Positions 46,755 through 55,666 of a DNA stretch of 64,000 nt are shown one piece after another; position 1 is the first letter of the stretch, and the number at the start of each line of letters is the position of its first letter. This DNA comes from Bacteroidota bacterium. GTDB lineage: Bacteria; Bacteroidota; Bacteroidia; Bacteroidales; JAAUTT01. Made by a program: the position numbers and the translations under genes. The notes beneath the pieces were generated by a model. That model was not told the DNA's origin, made no database searches, and saw nothing but the letters and a program-made list of their open reading frames with translations. Location of the stretch: assembly GCA_023429135.1 (NCBI GenBank), contig JAEYWD010000106.1:1-64000 (forward strand), given 5' to 3'.

Positions 46755-46788
46755 TTTGACTCTTACCTTAGGTCATACCATAGCTTTG
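46755..46788 (+). promoter_or_regulatory. MerR-type operator inside a stretched promoter spacer
   Basis: TTTG (46755-46758) and TAGCTTTG (46781-46788) are the -33 and -7 boxes of a Bacteroidota promoter, here 22 bases apart instead of the usual 19-21. The spacer holds TGACTCTTACCTTAGGTCA (46757-46775), an inverted repeat with TGAC/GTCA ends like MerR-family operators. The TipA-like regulator gene starts about 20 bases downstream. Confidence 0.6.
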
Positions 46789-46808
46789 CAATGTCAATTA
46801 AATAAGTT

Positions 46809-47582
46809 ATGGAAAAATATTCTGTTAAACAGCTCTCGAAACTTGCCGGAGTAAGTGTGCGCACGCTTCACGTTTACGACAGGATTGGTCTGCTCAAACC
46901 ATTAATTCGCACCGAGGCCAGGTATCGTTATTATGGAAAGGAAGAACTTCTACGACTTCAACAGATCCTCTTTTACAAAGAATTAGGACTCCCTCTCAAA
47001 GAAATCTCAGACATACTGGACGATCCTGTTTTTGATGTATTAGAGGCACTGGAAGACCATAAAACTTCTTTAAAAGAAAAGCAGGATAACATTTCAATAC
47101 TTATAAAAACCATTGACAAAACTATTTATCAACTTAAAAAGGGAAAAGAAATGTTAAAACCAGAAGAATTATATGAGGGCTTTCACAGGGGGGAAGCCGA
47201 AAGTTTTCGAAAAGAAGCATCAGAAAAATTTGGCAGCAGTGCCGTAAAGCAATCCGAAGATTATCTTTTATCATTGGAAAAAGAAGATTTCGAGGCCCTG
47301 AAATTTAAGGCTAGGAAGGTTTTCGAGGATTTATTTGCCGCGAGAAACGAAAAGCCGGAAAACGAAAACGTACAAAAACTAATTGCAGTACATTATAATG
47401 TAATCAGGCAATTCTGGGGAACAGCCAATTCGAACGACAATCAGGCTGAGTCTTATTCGGGATTAGGAGACCTGTATGTTGCCGACAACCGTTATACCAT
47501 GATTAATGATCAGCATCAGCCAGAGTTTGCAGATTTTCTGAATAAAGCAATGAAGTACTTTTGCAAACAGAATTTAACATAG
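46809..47582 (+). CDS. MerR family transcriptional regulator with TipAS-like domain
   Basis: Regulator of 257 residues. The N-terminal MerR helix-turn-helix reads YSVKQLSKLAGVSVRTLHVYDRIGLLKP and is followed by a long dimerisation helix (about 76-118). The C-terminal part (about 120-257) matches the TipAS drug-binding domain in length and in its closing YTMINDQHQPEFADFLNKAM. Such proteins sense thiopeptide or other multidrug ligands and activate their own promoter. The upstream site at 46755-46788 fits this control. No exporter gene is adjacent. Confidence 0.9.
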   Translation: MEKYSVKQLSKLAGVSVRTLHVYDRIGLLKPLIRTEARYRYYGKEELLRLQQILFYKELGLPLKEISDILDDPVFDVLEALEDHKTSLKEKQDNISILIKTIDKTIYQLKKGKEMLKPEELYEGFHRGEAESFRKEASEKFGSSAVKQSEDYLLSLEKEDFEALKFKARKVFEDLFAARNEKPENENVQKLIAVHYNVIRQFWGTANSNDNQAESYSGLGDLYVADNRYTMINDQHQPEFADFLNKAMKYFCKQNLT

Positions 47583-47607
47583 GAGGAATTCCTCAAGTCG
47601 ACTAAAT

Positions 47608-47645
47608 AAAAAACACTGGCAAGACACTATCTTCCAGTGTTTTTT
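47608..47645 (+). terminator. Intrinsic terminator after the MerR/TipA-like gene
   Basis: A perfect 12-bp stem, AAAAAACACTGG (47608-47619) with CCAGTGTTTTTT (47634-47645). Confidence 0.92.
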
Positions 47646-47670
47646 CAGACGTGAATCCTCAAATAGCCAT

Positions 47671-47859
47671 CTACTCTTTTATGCTTGTCGGGATTAGGAG
47701 TTGCATACCTCCATAGTATCCAAAATCGTGGTACCCTAAATCGTCCATAAATATGAGAACAAAATTAGGTAGTTTGAAAGCTTTTTTAGCGGAAGATTGT
47801 GCAAAAAGGGCTGAACCAGCAAGAGCGATGTCCCTGTTAAAAGTTTTGATGGTAATTTC
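47671..47859 (-). pseudogene. Sulfatase (arylsulfatase) N-terminal remnant
   Basis: The minus-strand frame 47859 to 47671 reads a signal-peptide-like DIALAGSALFAQSSAKK and then FKLPNFVLIFMDDLGYHDFG, the classic opening of formylglycine sulfatases (N-VLI-MDDLGY-D-G with the metal-binding Asp pair). It continues YYGG and breaks off at a stop 62 codons in. The start codon is lost, and nothing of the catalytic Cys/Ser motif or the other 400 residues remains. It is a dead fragment, lying downstream of the GH3 gene on the same strand. Polysaccharide sulfatases often accompany such glycosidases. Confidence 0.75.
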
Positions 47860-47878
47860 ATAACAGTTATAAAAATAA

Positions 47879-47912
47879 AATGAGGTTGCCTTTCATTTAA
47901 GGCAACCTCATT
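47879..47912 (-). terminator. Intrinsic terminator of the GH3 (PA14) gene
   Basis: A perfect 14-bp stem, AATGAGGTTGCCTT (47879-47892) with AAGGCAACCTCATT (47899-47912). It is AT-rich on the minus-strand side, where TTTTATTTTTAT follows. Confidence 0.85.
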
Positions 47913-47925
47913 AAAAATAATATAA

Positions 47926-50529
47926 CTATTCAATCTCGACAGGAGCTCCAGTCAATTTTATAGTTTTTGTAAGTGAATTTTTCCCTGGAGCTGCTCCTCC
48001 AACGGTAATTACATAATTACCAACCTCTACCATTTGCTTGGTATCGGCATTGGTCAGCGAAAAAGCTTCGGGTTTTAAGCTGAAAGTAACCGTTCTCTGT
48101 TCACCCTTTTTCAGGAATACCCTTTGAAAGGCTTTAAGACTTGCAATTGGAGCAGTTTTACTATTATTATTCGTAACATACAACTGAACCACCTCTTCTC
48201 CTTCCATATTTCCTGTATTCTTTACCTCAACGCTAACAGTAACGTTCGATTTTGTTTCGGCCGTTTCGGCAACATTCAAATTCGAATATTTATAAGTGGT
48301 ATAGCTTAATCCGTAGCCAAACGGATAAAGCGGTGTACCTTTAAAATAGCGGTAGGTGCGACCTTCCATGTTATAATTCATGAACGAAGGAAGATCCTTT
48401 TCCGATTTATAGAAGGTTACCGGTAAACGTCCCGAAGGATTGAATTCGCCAAACAACATACGCACCAGAGCTGTTCCTGTGGCTTCGCCCGGATAAAAAC
48501 CCTGAACAATGGCAGGCAGATTCTGATCTTGCCAGTTCAAAGCCATGGCGCTTCCGCTGAAGTTCACAAAAACAACTGGCTTTCCGGTTTTATGAAGATC
48601 TTTTAATAATTCTTCCTGTACTTTCGGAAGATTGATATGTGTACGGTCGCCATGAGTAAAACCATCAATTTCCAAAGGCATTTCTTCACCTTCAAGATCG
48701 GCAGAGATACCCCCACAGAAAATTACCACATCGGCTTTTGAGGCTGCTTCCATGGCTTCTTTGCGATAATCGCGGGTTGATTCAACCCAGGTTAGTTGAG
48801 CAGATGGTTCAATGGCATTGGCATGATGTGCAATGGCAACTCTTAATTCGGCTACAAGATCGTATTGCTTACCTTTCTCAAGTTCAATACCCTCACGCCC
48901 AATGGTTTTATTATTAATTTTAACACGAACATTACCACCAAAAATGTAATTACCTGTCTTCCTGGGTTCCAAAACACCGGTCCAACGAACAGAGAAATTT
49001 TCTTCCAGAACGTTATTTATAGGAGTTTTTAACCAGGTAAAGTCAATTTTAGGATCAACCCTTACTAACTTTGGCTGGCCTTCCCACCTGGCATTTTCAA
49101 AATACTCTCCTTTTAAACCTTTTTGAAGCTTACCATTTTCGCTATGGAAAAGAAATTCAGGAGCAATAATATCCTGGTCACCATAAATGCCAGGCACTAT
49201 TGGGCATCCTTGCGAATATAAAACATTGGCAGCTCCCATTTTGTCGCGGAAAGCTTTCAATGGGGTGGTAGGGCGAATAGGATCGCCATTATAGTTCCCG
49301 ATCAGGATCGCAAAATTGTTCGCATTGGGGCCAATAAGGGCAATTTTTTTAGCATTTTTCAACGGAAGCACACCATTATTCTTTAATAACACAAGTGATT
49401 TTTCAGCAGCTTCCTGCGACATTTTCAGATGCTTTTCCGAACCTACAACCGATAAGGGAATTTTTGAATAAGCCACCTGTTCCTGCGGATCGAACATTCC
49501 CATCATAAAACGTGCTTTAAACAACCGTTTAACTGAAACATTAATATCGCTTTCATTTATTATCCCGGCATTGATAGCCGAATCGATATTGCTGGTAATA
49601 AAACTACGACTGGTTTCGCAGTTAAGATCGGTACCTGTTGAAAGCGACCAACCCCAAGCCTGAGCCGAGGTAGCAACTACTTTATGTGCATTTTTGGTAT
49701 AGAAATCGGAAATCGCTCCGCAGTCGGAAACCACATAGCCATTGAATCCAAACCGATTACGCAGAATATTGCTCAGCAGAATGTCGCTACCGCAACATGG
49801 TTTGTCGCGGAAACGGTTATAGGCGCACATCACCGACTGTACATTGGCATCGCGAACCGTCATTTTGAATGCCGGAAGATAAGTGTCGTATAAATCGCGG
49901 TCGTTTACATAAAAATTATCGGAGTGACGGGTATATTCCGGTCCGCTGTGCACCGCATAATGTTTGGCTGTGGCAATTGCTTTCAGGTATTTGGGATCGT
50001 TACCCTGAATACCTTTGATAAAGCTTACAGCCATTGTTCCTGTTAGAAAAGGGTCTTCACCATAAGTCTCCTGTCCTCTGCCCCATCTTGGATCCCGAAA
50101 AATGTTGATATTAGGAGTCCAGAAGGTAAGTCCGGTATAAATGCTGCGAATATTGTTCGATACAAAAAAATGATGTTTGGCCCGCGCTTCGTCGCTGATT
50201 ACATCGGCAACACGGTGCATCATATCAGGATCGAAAGTAGCTGCCAGACCAATTGCCTGAGGAAAAACTGTGGCCCGTCCAGCACGTGCAACTCCGTGAA
50301 GACATTCGTTCCACCAGTCATAAGCGGGAATCCCAAGCCGGTCAACGGCCTCAGAATGATTAAAGAGTTGGGTAAGCTTCTCCTGAAGCGTTAAACGAGA
50401 AACAAGATCTTCCACACGTTCGTCAACTGAAAGCTGAGGATTCTGAAAGGGATACTGATTTTGCGCAAACACACCATTGCTAAACAACAGCATGATGGAT
50501 GCAGTAATAGTTAGAAGTTTAATTCTCAT
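47926..50529 (-). CDS. Glycoside hydrolase family 3 enzyme with PA14 insert (beta-xylosidase or beta-glucosidase)
   Basis: Secreted GH3 enzyme of 867 residues with a signal peptide (1-22, ending GVFAQN). The N-terminal barrel has DWWNECLHGVARAGRATVFP, as in bacterial xylan beta-xylosidases, and the nucleophile Asp269 in GYVVSDCGA. A PA14 domain is inserted in the second sheet domain (about 460-590, from GLKGEYFENARWEGQP), and a fibronectin III-like domain closes the protein (about 750-860). The acid/base Glu lies in the second domain. Xylosidase seems more likely than glucosidase from the WWNE region, but sequence alone cannot decide. It is monocistronic with its own terminator. Confidence 0.92.
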   Translation of the reverse strand: MRIKLLTITASIMLLFSNGVFAQNQYPFQNPQLSVDERVEDLVSRLTLQEKLTQLFNHSEAVDRLGIPAYDWWNECLHGVARAGRATVFPQAIGLAATFDPDMMHRVADVISDEARAKHHFFVSNNIRSIYTGLTFWTPNINIFRDPRWGRGQETYGEDPFLTGTMAVSFIKGIQGNDPKYLKAIATAKHYAVHSGPEYTRHSDNFYVNDRDLYDTYLPAFKMTVRDANVQSVMCAYNRFRDKPCCGSDILLSNILRNRFGFNGYVVSDCGAISDFYTKNAHKVVATSAQAWGWSLSTGTDLNCETSRSFITSNIDSAINAGIINESDINVSVKRLFKARFMMGMFDPQEQVAYSKIPLSVVGSEKHLKMSQEAAEKSLVLLKNNGVLPLKNAKKIALIGPNANNFAILIGNYNGDPIRPTTPLKAFRDKMGAANVLYSQGCPIVPGIYGDQDIIAPEFLFHSENGKLQKGLKGEYFENARWEGQPKLVRVDPKIDFTWLKTPINNVLEENFSVRWTGVLEPRKTGNYIFGGNVRVKINNKTIGREGIELEKGKQYDLVAELRVAIAHHANAIEPSAQLTWVESTRDYRKEAMEAASKADVVIFCGGISADLEGEEMPLEIDGFTHGDRTHINLPKVQEELLKDLHKTGKPVVFVNFSGSAMALNWQDQNLPAIVQGFYPGEATGTALVRMLFGEFNPSGRLPVTFYKSEKDLPSFMNYNMEGRTYRYFKGTPLYPFGYGLSYTTYKYSNLNVAETAETKSNVTVSVEVKNTGNMEGEEVVQLYVTNNNSKTAPIASLKAFQRVFLKKGEQRTVTFSLKPEAFSLTNADTKQMVEVGNYVITVGGAAPGKNSLTKTIKLTGAPVEIE

Positions 50530-50601
50530 AGCAGATTAAGTTAATGAATACTAATTCAAAATTAATCTAAAATATTAATATAAACCAGTTTTATGGTAAG
50601 T

Positions 50602-50653
50602 TTAGCGTAGAAAATACGCTAAGTTAAACTAATCCTCAGTAGTCAGACTACTG
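50602..50653. promoter_or_regulatory. Two palindromes upstream of the GH3 gene
   Basis: TTAGCGTA-GAAAA-TACGCTAA (50602-50622) is a perfect 21-base palindrome 73 bp upstream of the GH3 start. CAGTAGTC-A-GACTACTG (50637-50653) is a second one 15 bases further on. The first looks like an operator, perhaps for a LacI-type or other sugar regulator. The second could be the end of the glycerate kinase transcript. Confidence 0.45.
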
Positions 50654-50706
50654 ACAACAGATAACAGCCTGTGGATTTTTATTCTTAGAAGTTAACATAC
50701 CTTATG

Positions 50707-51852
50707 TTATTTCAATTTTTTTAGTCTGAGGAAAACCATCCGCATAACCTGCGCAGTTGTATTTTTAAGTAGTGCAGGCGCCTGCTTTATGGATTCTTCC
50801 AAAGTCATAGGTCTGTTGGCAATCGAAAACATGGCTGAAACTCCCAAATTCAGTAATATATCAGCACCTTCGCCGATAGTTCCGGCAAGAACAACAACAG
50901 GCTTTTGATACTCTTTTGCGATTCTTGCAACACCATAAGGAGTTTTTCCAAACTGGGTCTGAAAATCAATTTTCCCTTCGCCTGTAAAAACGAGATCGGC
51001 CTCCCGTATGCGCTGCTCCAGTTTTGTAATTTCTTTTACGATCTCAAAACCAGGTCTCAACGCTGATGAGGTAAACGCCAGCAACCCACCTCCCAAACCG
51101 CCGGCAGCACCCGATCCGGGAATATCTAAAATATCTTTACCCAAGGTTTCTTTAATAATACCGGCAAAATGTTGTAATCCTGCGTCCAGTTCATCAACCA
51201 TTTCGGGAGTAGCACCTTTTTGTGGTCCAAAAACGGCCGAGGCTCCCTGCGGACCGCAAAGAGGATTGATAACATCGCAGGCGACTATAAATTTGGCATT
51301 TTTCAGTTCAGGCATTACGCCGGAATTATCGATACTGTAAATATTTCTAAGGTTTCCTCCGCCATGGCTTACTTCCTTGCCTTTTTTATCCAGAAACTTA
51401 TACCCCAGCGCTGCTGCCATTCCCATACCACCATCGTTGGTAGCACTCCCTCCTATTCCGATAATTATGTTTTGGAATCCTCTCTCCAGAGCATTCCTGA
51501 TTAAAATCCCAGTACCATAAGTTGAAGTAATCAGAGGATTTCGATCTGAATGGTGAATTAAACCTAGTCCCGATGCAGCAGCAATTTCTATCACGGCAGT
51601 TTTTTCATCGCCAAGGATACCGATAAAAGAACGAATAGGCCTTAATAACGCATCTACAGAGTCTACCTGCAAAATTTGACCTTTAGTAGCTTCCACAAGT
51701 GCATCCACCGTACCTTCACCACCATCGGCTACCGGAATACAGGAAATATTACAATCGGGATAAACAGATTTAACGCCCTCGGCAATTGCCATTGCTACCA
51801 TCCGTGAAGACAGGCATTCTTTAAACGAATCGGGAGCTATAACTATATTCAT
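50707..51852 (-). CDS. Glycerate 2-kinase (GlxK/GarK type)
   Basis: Phosphorylates glycerate to 2-phosphoglycerate. The 381 residues match class I glycerate kinases. I start at ATG 51852; a TTG one codon upstream is unlikely. NIVIAPDSFKECLSS and CIPVADGGEGTVDAL open the protein. GIGGSATNDGGMGMAAALGYKFLD and GAAGGLGGGLLAF are the glycine-rich loops, and VFTGEGKIDFQTQFGKTP is the DxxTG-like block. It stands alone and could serve sugar-acid or serine breakdown. Confidence 0.93.
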   Translation of the reverse strand: MNIVIAPDSFKECLSSRMVAMAIAEGVKSVYPDCNISCIPVADGGEGTVDALVEATKGQILQVDSVDALLRPIRSFIGILGDEKTAVIEIAAASGLGLIHHSDRNPLITSTYGTGILIRNALERGFQNIIIGIGGSATNDGGMGMAAALGYKFLDKKGKEVSHGGGNLRNIYSIDNSGVMPELKNAKFIVACDVINPLCGPQGASAVFGPQKGATPEMVDELDAGLQHFAGIIKETLGKDILDIPGSGAAGGLGGGLLAFTSSALRPGFEIVKEITKLEQRIREADLVFTGEGKIDFQTQFGKTPYGVARIAKEYQKPVVVLAGTIGEGADILLNLGVSAMFSIANRPMTLEESIKQAPALLKNTTAQVMRMVFLRLKKLK

Positions 51853-52008
51853 CAATATTGAACAAAAAAATCAAAGAGATGATTTTAAAAGTGAGACTCA
51901 GATTGCCCAAATTCGAATTTTCTTCCCTTTTTGCAACCACCAATGAAAGCTAACAAAACCAAAAGCAAAAAGGTATTAATTGTAAACTCTTCATACTAAA
52001 GGTTGATT

Positions 52009-52046
52009 ATGGCATACAGTTATCATTTAAGAAAACTGTATGCCAT
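52009..52046 (-). terminator. Hairpin downstream of the RDD gene
   Basis: A perfect 13-bp stem, ATGGCATACAGTT (52009-52021) with AACTGTATGCCAT (52034-52046). The T-run after it is weak, so it is a possible terminator of the RDD gene or a regulatory hairpin. Confidence 0.6.
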
Positions 52047-52061
52047 GATTTGAATTATCTA

Positions 52062-52625
52062 TTATTTATAGACACAATAAGTATTGGCAAGCATGTCGTG
52101 TAAACCTTGCTTTGTATTATTAAAAGCAACTACAATACACGATACCAGTACCAGAAAAGAAGTTGTTGTTCCCAGAATGGATGAAAATCCTTCGTTTTGC
52201 AGAGTTCCAACTTCAACCATTGTAGTAGCTTCCTGAAAAGCAGGATTCAAATACAACAGCACAGTACCTATAACTGAAACTATCTGGCTTAACAACCATG
52301 GCGAATACCTAACAATAGCCTGCGACATAGTTAAAGGTTCAAAATTGGTATTTACAACCTTAATTTTCACGGCCATTTTACCTAAAGTTGCTCCATATTT
52401 ATATTCCATAAATGGCTTATAAACTGTTACTGCTAGTGCAATAATCAGTTGAAGCGGCAAACTTTTGATTTCATAAAGATTATAAAAATTTAAACCCACA
52501 AGAGGTAAATACACGAATGCATCGATAAAAGTTGCTCCTACTCTGATCCAGAAACCGGCAAACTGCCTGACAGGTTCATTTTGAGGCATGGTTTGTAAGT
52601 CGTTGTCTAAAAGCTGTTGTTCCAT
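52062..52625 (-). CDS. RDD family membrane protein
   Basis: Protein of 187 residues with four membrane helices. The RDD motif is in VRQFAGFWIRVGATFIDAFV: the Arg and Asp residues that name the family appear as R-x-x-A-x-x-I-D. YKYGATLGKMAVKIKVVN is the second conserved loop of the family. Such proteins may transport small solutes or ions, but the function is generally unclear. It is monocistronic. Confidence 0.88.
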   Translation of the reverse strand: MEQQLLDNDLQTMPQNEPVRQFAGFWIRVGATFIDAFVYLPLVGLNFYNLYEIKSLPLQLIIALAVTVYKPFMEYKYGATLGKMAVKIKVVNTNFEPLTMSQAIVRYSPWLLSQIVSVIGTVLLYLNPAFQEATTMVEVGTLQNEGFSSILGTTTSFLVLVSCIVVAFNNTKQGLHDMLANTYCVYK

Positions 52626-52915
52626 GGTTATTTTGTTAATAATTAGTTATCTATATTTTAGTTAATACTTATTAAAACAGGCGTTTAGCTAATAAATTAA
52701 AGTATAATCGACAAACTCCTGATTCCGATAGTTATTGGGACTACAGGGGGAGGTCTGTGGACAAACCTATTCCTTTTTATTCATTATGAGCCCAATTCAA
52801 ATTACTTATCAATGTTAACGATTTCACTGCGTAATTATAAAAAATCCCGATCAAATCAAAATAAACTTCCTGTAACCATTGTGGTATTTAGATTTCATCT
52901 TCCAAATTGCCAAAG
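52626..52915. other. Non-coding stretch upstream of the RDD gene
   Basis: 290 bases without a supported gene and without an obvious hairpin. It holds the RDD promoter and the end of the DUF2279 transcript. Confidence 0.5.
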
Positions 52916-53827
52916 CTAAAAATAGAAGCCATGAACTTTCCATTGTCTGCCAGAGTTATATTCGATGGCTGGAAAAGGGAATTTCACAACACTAATAATA
53001 TGAAATAAATTATTCAAAGCACGGGAGTTTGTCTTAATTCGGGTTAGATCAAGGTCGAGTGAAAGGTAATATTGTCGGGTACGCTCAAAGACAGGAACAG
53101 CAACGCCATTAATTGCAGCAGGATTTACATGCCCCCGCAGCATACCTTCGGCACCATAACCAAAGGCTACATTCAAAAATTTGGGAAATCTGGAATCCGA
53201 CGGCAAAAATGAGTGAATATTAACAGACAACCAATAAGTTTGTCCATTATAGTCTTTGATCATGTTCTGCAGGAGATTCTCGCCTAAAACATCGGGAGTA
53301 TACTTAGAATACTTCGTTTTATGGAACGACCATTTCAGGGACGCCCGCTGCTCATCCCATGCAAATTGCTGCCCCATAAACAACGCCGTTCCTAATGTGT
53401 TAGCAAGAACATCTCCGGGAGAAGCGCCCCATTCGGCAGAAAAACCATCCATAATTTCGATGGTGGTTAAAAAAGCATATCCCAATGTTCCTCCGTACCA
53501 GAGTGCCCGTTTCTTCTCAACACCGGGCCAGCGGAGCAGCTCATAACCTATTTTACCCATGTTATATGCTGTTGTGGCATGTCCCACCTTGTCCATCTGC
53601 AGCCATTCCCTGTTATCGTTAAAAAAATGAAACGAAGAATGTGCATAATCGGCATACCAGAATGAATACAAACCTGCAATTGCCGAAACAGAAGTAACAC
53701 TTTCGGCCACTATAATCCGCTTCAGCAATTTACGGTTTAAAGTATCAGGTAAAGTCTGAGCGTTGGCCAATAAAATGAAGAATAAGGCAATCGCACAGGC
53801 AAAACTATATTTCCATTTCAGTTTCAT
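52916..53827 (-). CDS. DUF2279 family exported protein
   Basis: Protein of 303 residues with a signal peptide (about 1-24, ending LLANAQ). The conserved block MDKVGHATTAYNMGKIGYELL, followed by DGFSAEWGASPGDVLANTLG, is the DUF2279/YfiM signature, with His and Asp residues in amphipathic helices. The rest looks like a small outer-membrane or envelope protein. The function is not known. The gene stands alone. Confidence 0.82.
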   Translation of the reverse strand: MKLKWKYSFACAIALFFILLANAQTLPDTLNRKLLKRIIVAESVTSVSAIAGLYSFWYADYAHSSFHFFNDNREWLQMDKVGHATTAYNMGKIGYELLRWPGVEKKRALWYGGTLGYAFLTTIEIMDGFSAEWGASPGDVLANTLGTALFMGQQFAWDEQRASLKWSFHKTKYSKYTPDVLGENLLQNMIKDYNGQTYWLSVNIHSFLPSDSRFPKFLNVAFGYGAEGMLRGHVNPAAINGVAVPVFERTRQYYLSLDLDLTRIKTNSRALNNLFHIISVVKFPFPAIEYNSGRQWKVHGFYF

Positions 53828-54042
53828 ACAACTGCAATATCGAAATAATTCCTTACAACTACAATCGCCCTGACATCCCTTAATTAGGCCATTGTGGAAT
53901 ATTTTTTATTTAAGACTTAAAAGTCCGATAATTTATACAATTGTTCCCTTAATTTTTACATTTCCCGGAAGGATAATGCTCCGTAATTTTGTTTCAGTAA
54001 ATAAGTAATAAATAATAAAGTCATATCAAAAAAAATCGTAAC

Positions 54043-54615
54043 ATGAAAACAGTTAGTCTTGTTTTAGCATTTGTCTTAGCTATTTCGGCACAAGCAGTAG
54101 TTGGCCAACAAAAAAAAGTAGATACCGAGAAGTCCAAAATAGTGTGGACAGGTAAGAAAGTTACAGGTTCCCATACCGGTGAAATTAAACTGAAAAGCGG
54201 CGAACTTGAATTAAAAGGCGGAGATATTGTAAAAGGAAACTTTGTAGTCGACATGAAATCGATTACAGATACCGATATTACAGATGAAGGTATGAACCAG
54301 AAACTTGTAGGTCACCTTAAGTCGGACGACTTTTTTGGAGTTGAAAAATTCCCAACCTCAACGCTGAATATTAAAAAGGCTACCAAATTCACCAATGGAA
54401 AAGCCACTGTTACGGGTGACCTTACCATAAAAGGCAAAACTGAAGAAATAACTTTTGACGTTGTAAAAGGCAACAACAACACCTATACCTCAAAGGTAGA
54501 AATTGACCGTTCGAAATTCGACGTGAGATATGGTTCAAACACTTTTTTCGACAATCTGGGAAATAAGGCCATTGATAATATATTCACACTCGACATTACT
54601 GTGGTTACACAATAA
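54043..54615 (+). CDS. YceI family lipid-binding protein
   Basis: Periplasmic protein of 190 residues. A signal peptide (1-21, ending SAQAVVGQ) precedes the YceI beta-barrel. KIVWTGKKVTGSHTGEIKL, VDMKSITDTDI and HLKSDDFFGVEKFPT are its conserved strands, and DRSKFDVRYGS is the closing motif. Members bind polyisoprenoids or fatty amides in a long pocket. It is monocistronic with a strong terminator. Confidence 0.93.
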   Translation: MKTVSLVLAFVLAISAQAVVGQQKKVDTEKSKIVWTGKKVTGSHTGEIKLKSGELELKGGDIVKGNFVVDMKSITDTDITDEGMNQKLVGHLKSDDFFGVEKFPTSTLNIKKATKFTNGKATVTGDLTIKGKTEEITFDVVKGNNNTYTSKVEIDRSKFDVRYGSNTFFDNLGNKAIDNIFTLDITVVTQ

Positions 54616-54633
54616 AAGTTCAGGAAAATAATA

Positions 54634-54677
54634 AAACTTCGTTCATAATCCGGCGATTACGAACGAAGTTTTTTTGT
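54634..54677 (+). terminator. Intrinsic terminator after the YceI gene
   Basis: AAACTTCGTTC (54634-54644) pairs with GAACGAAGTTT (54661-54671). The inner TAATC/GATTA pairing extends the stem, and a T-run of seven follows. Confidence 0.92.
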
Positions 54678-54700
54678 TTATCACAATTTGCCGGGTTGGA

Positions 54701-55432
54701 CTAATTCTGAGCTAACACACTTTGGGAGATGTCGTTTGCAACCAACCATTTTCCCTTAGTGAGCCGCCATTCGGTAAGACCATTAGTCCTGTAGGTTTGC
54801 CCACCAAAAGTACCTAATATGGTGTATTTCTGAACAGCTACCGAGTCACTGACATTGATAGACAGATTGCTGAAATGGATGACTCTGGAATTATTATCTA
54901 TTTGATATTGCAGCATTTCCCGGATCTGATCTTTACCACACTTACCCGACACTACATCGCAGGCATCACTGCGATAAAGCGTTAACATGGAGTCTACCAG
55001 CCCTTTGTTATACCAGTCGTTAAACTTATTCTGGAGCGCTTCTATTTCTTTTACAGCTTTCTGCGCTTTTTGAGCATTGCTCTCGGTGCAAACCGAAATT
55101 AGAATAACCGTTATGATTATTAATGGAATTGATAAAACTGAAATCTTTTTCATTGTGTTTGTTTTTAAGTTAAATAAATCAAGAAGATATTTATTAAGTT
55201 GCTCGAGCCGTGATTGGAAATTAAAGCCAACACTTTCCGGTTCTTCATGAATACTATAATCAAGCGCTGTGAAAATTATTTTCCGCGTATAGCTACGGGG
55301 AGTTACATCGCCCGATTCGATACGTTGCAGAGTTCGAACGCTCAGATTACATTTTTCTACCAGTTCTTCCTGGGTAAAACCTTTTGCTTTTCGCAATTCG
55401 GCAATTTTTTTGCCTAGTTCCGGCTGATTCAT
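54701..55432 (-). CDS. Membrane-tethered XRE regulator with SnoaL-like extracytoplasmic domain
   Basis: Protein of 243 residues from the ATG at 55432; the frame runs 26 codons further but that part is unlike the family. An XRE helix-turn-helix (about 1-65; LGKKIAELRKAKGFTQEELV with NLSVRTLQRIESG) is followed by a linker, a single hydrophobic segment (about 93-113, in ISVLSIPLIIITVILISVC) and a C-terminal SnoaL/DUF4440-like domain (about 118-243). The layout predicts DNA binding inside the cell and a ligand-binding cone outside. A plain fusion of two genes is the alternative, since the hydrophobic part resembles a signal peptide. Confidence 0.75.
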   Translation of the reverse strand: MNQPELGKKIAELRKAKGFTQEELVEKCNLSVRTLQRIESGDVTPRSYTRKIIFTALDYSIHEEPESVGFNFQSRLEQLNKYLLDLFNLKTNTMKKISVLSIPLIIITVILISVCTESNAQKAQKAVKEIEALQNKFNDWYNKGLVDSMLTLYRSDACDVVSGKCGKDQIREMLQYQIDNNSRVIHFSNLSINVSDSVAVQKYTILGTFGGQTYRTNGLTEWRLTKGKWLVANDISQSVLAQN

Positions 55433-55666
55433 GAGTGGGTGGAATTTTTGAGCAAGATTATGTATTAACTTAAAAACTGACCACGAATTTAAGAGAATTT
55501 TCCCTGACATTTACCTGCCGTTAACCCGACATTTGCTTAAGAACCAGTATTTTCAATCACATTGATAAATTCCGCTTTTCCCATTGAATACAATTATTTC
55601 ATTTTTTTCCACCAGACAAGAGTTATAATATTTACTTTTAGTCTGAATTTAGTTAACAGAGCTTTT

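Noticed and set aside
47736..47933. Minus-strand open frame of 65 codons after the GH3 gene
   Set aside because: It reads the sulfatase remnant in the wrong frame and overlaps the GH3 terminator.
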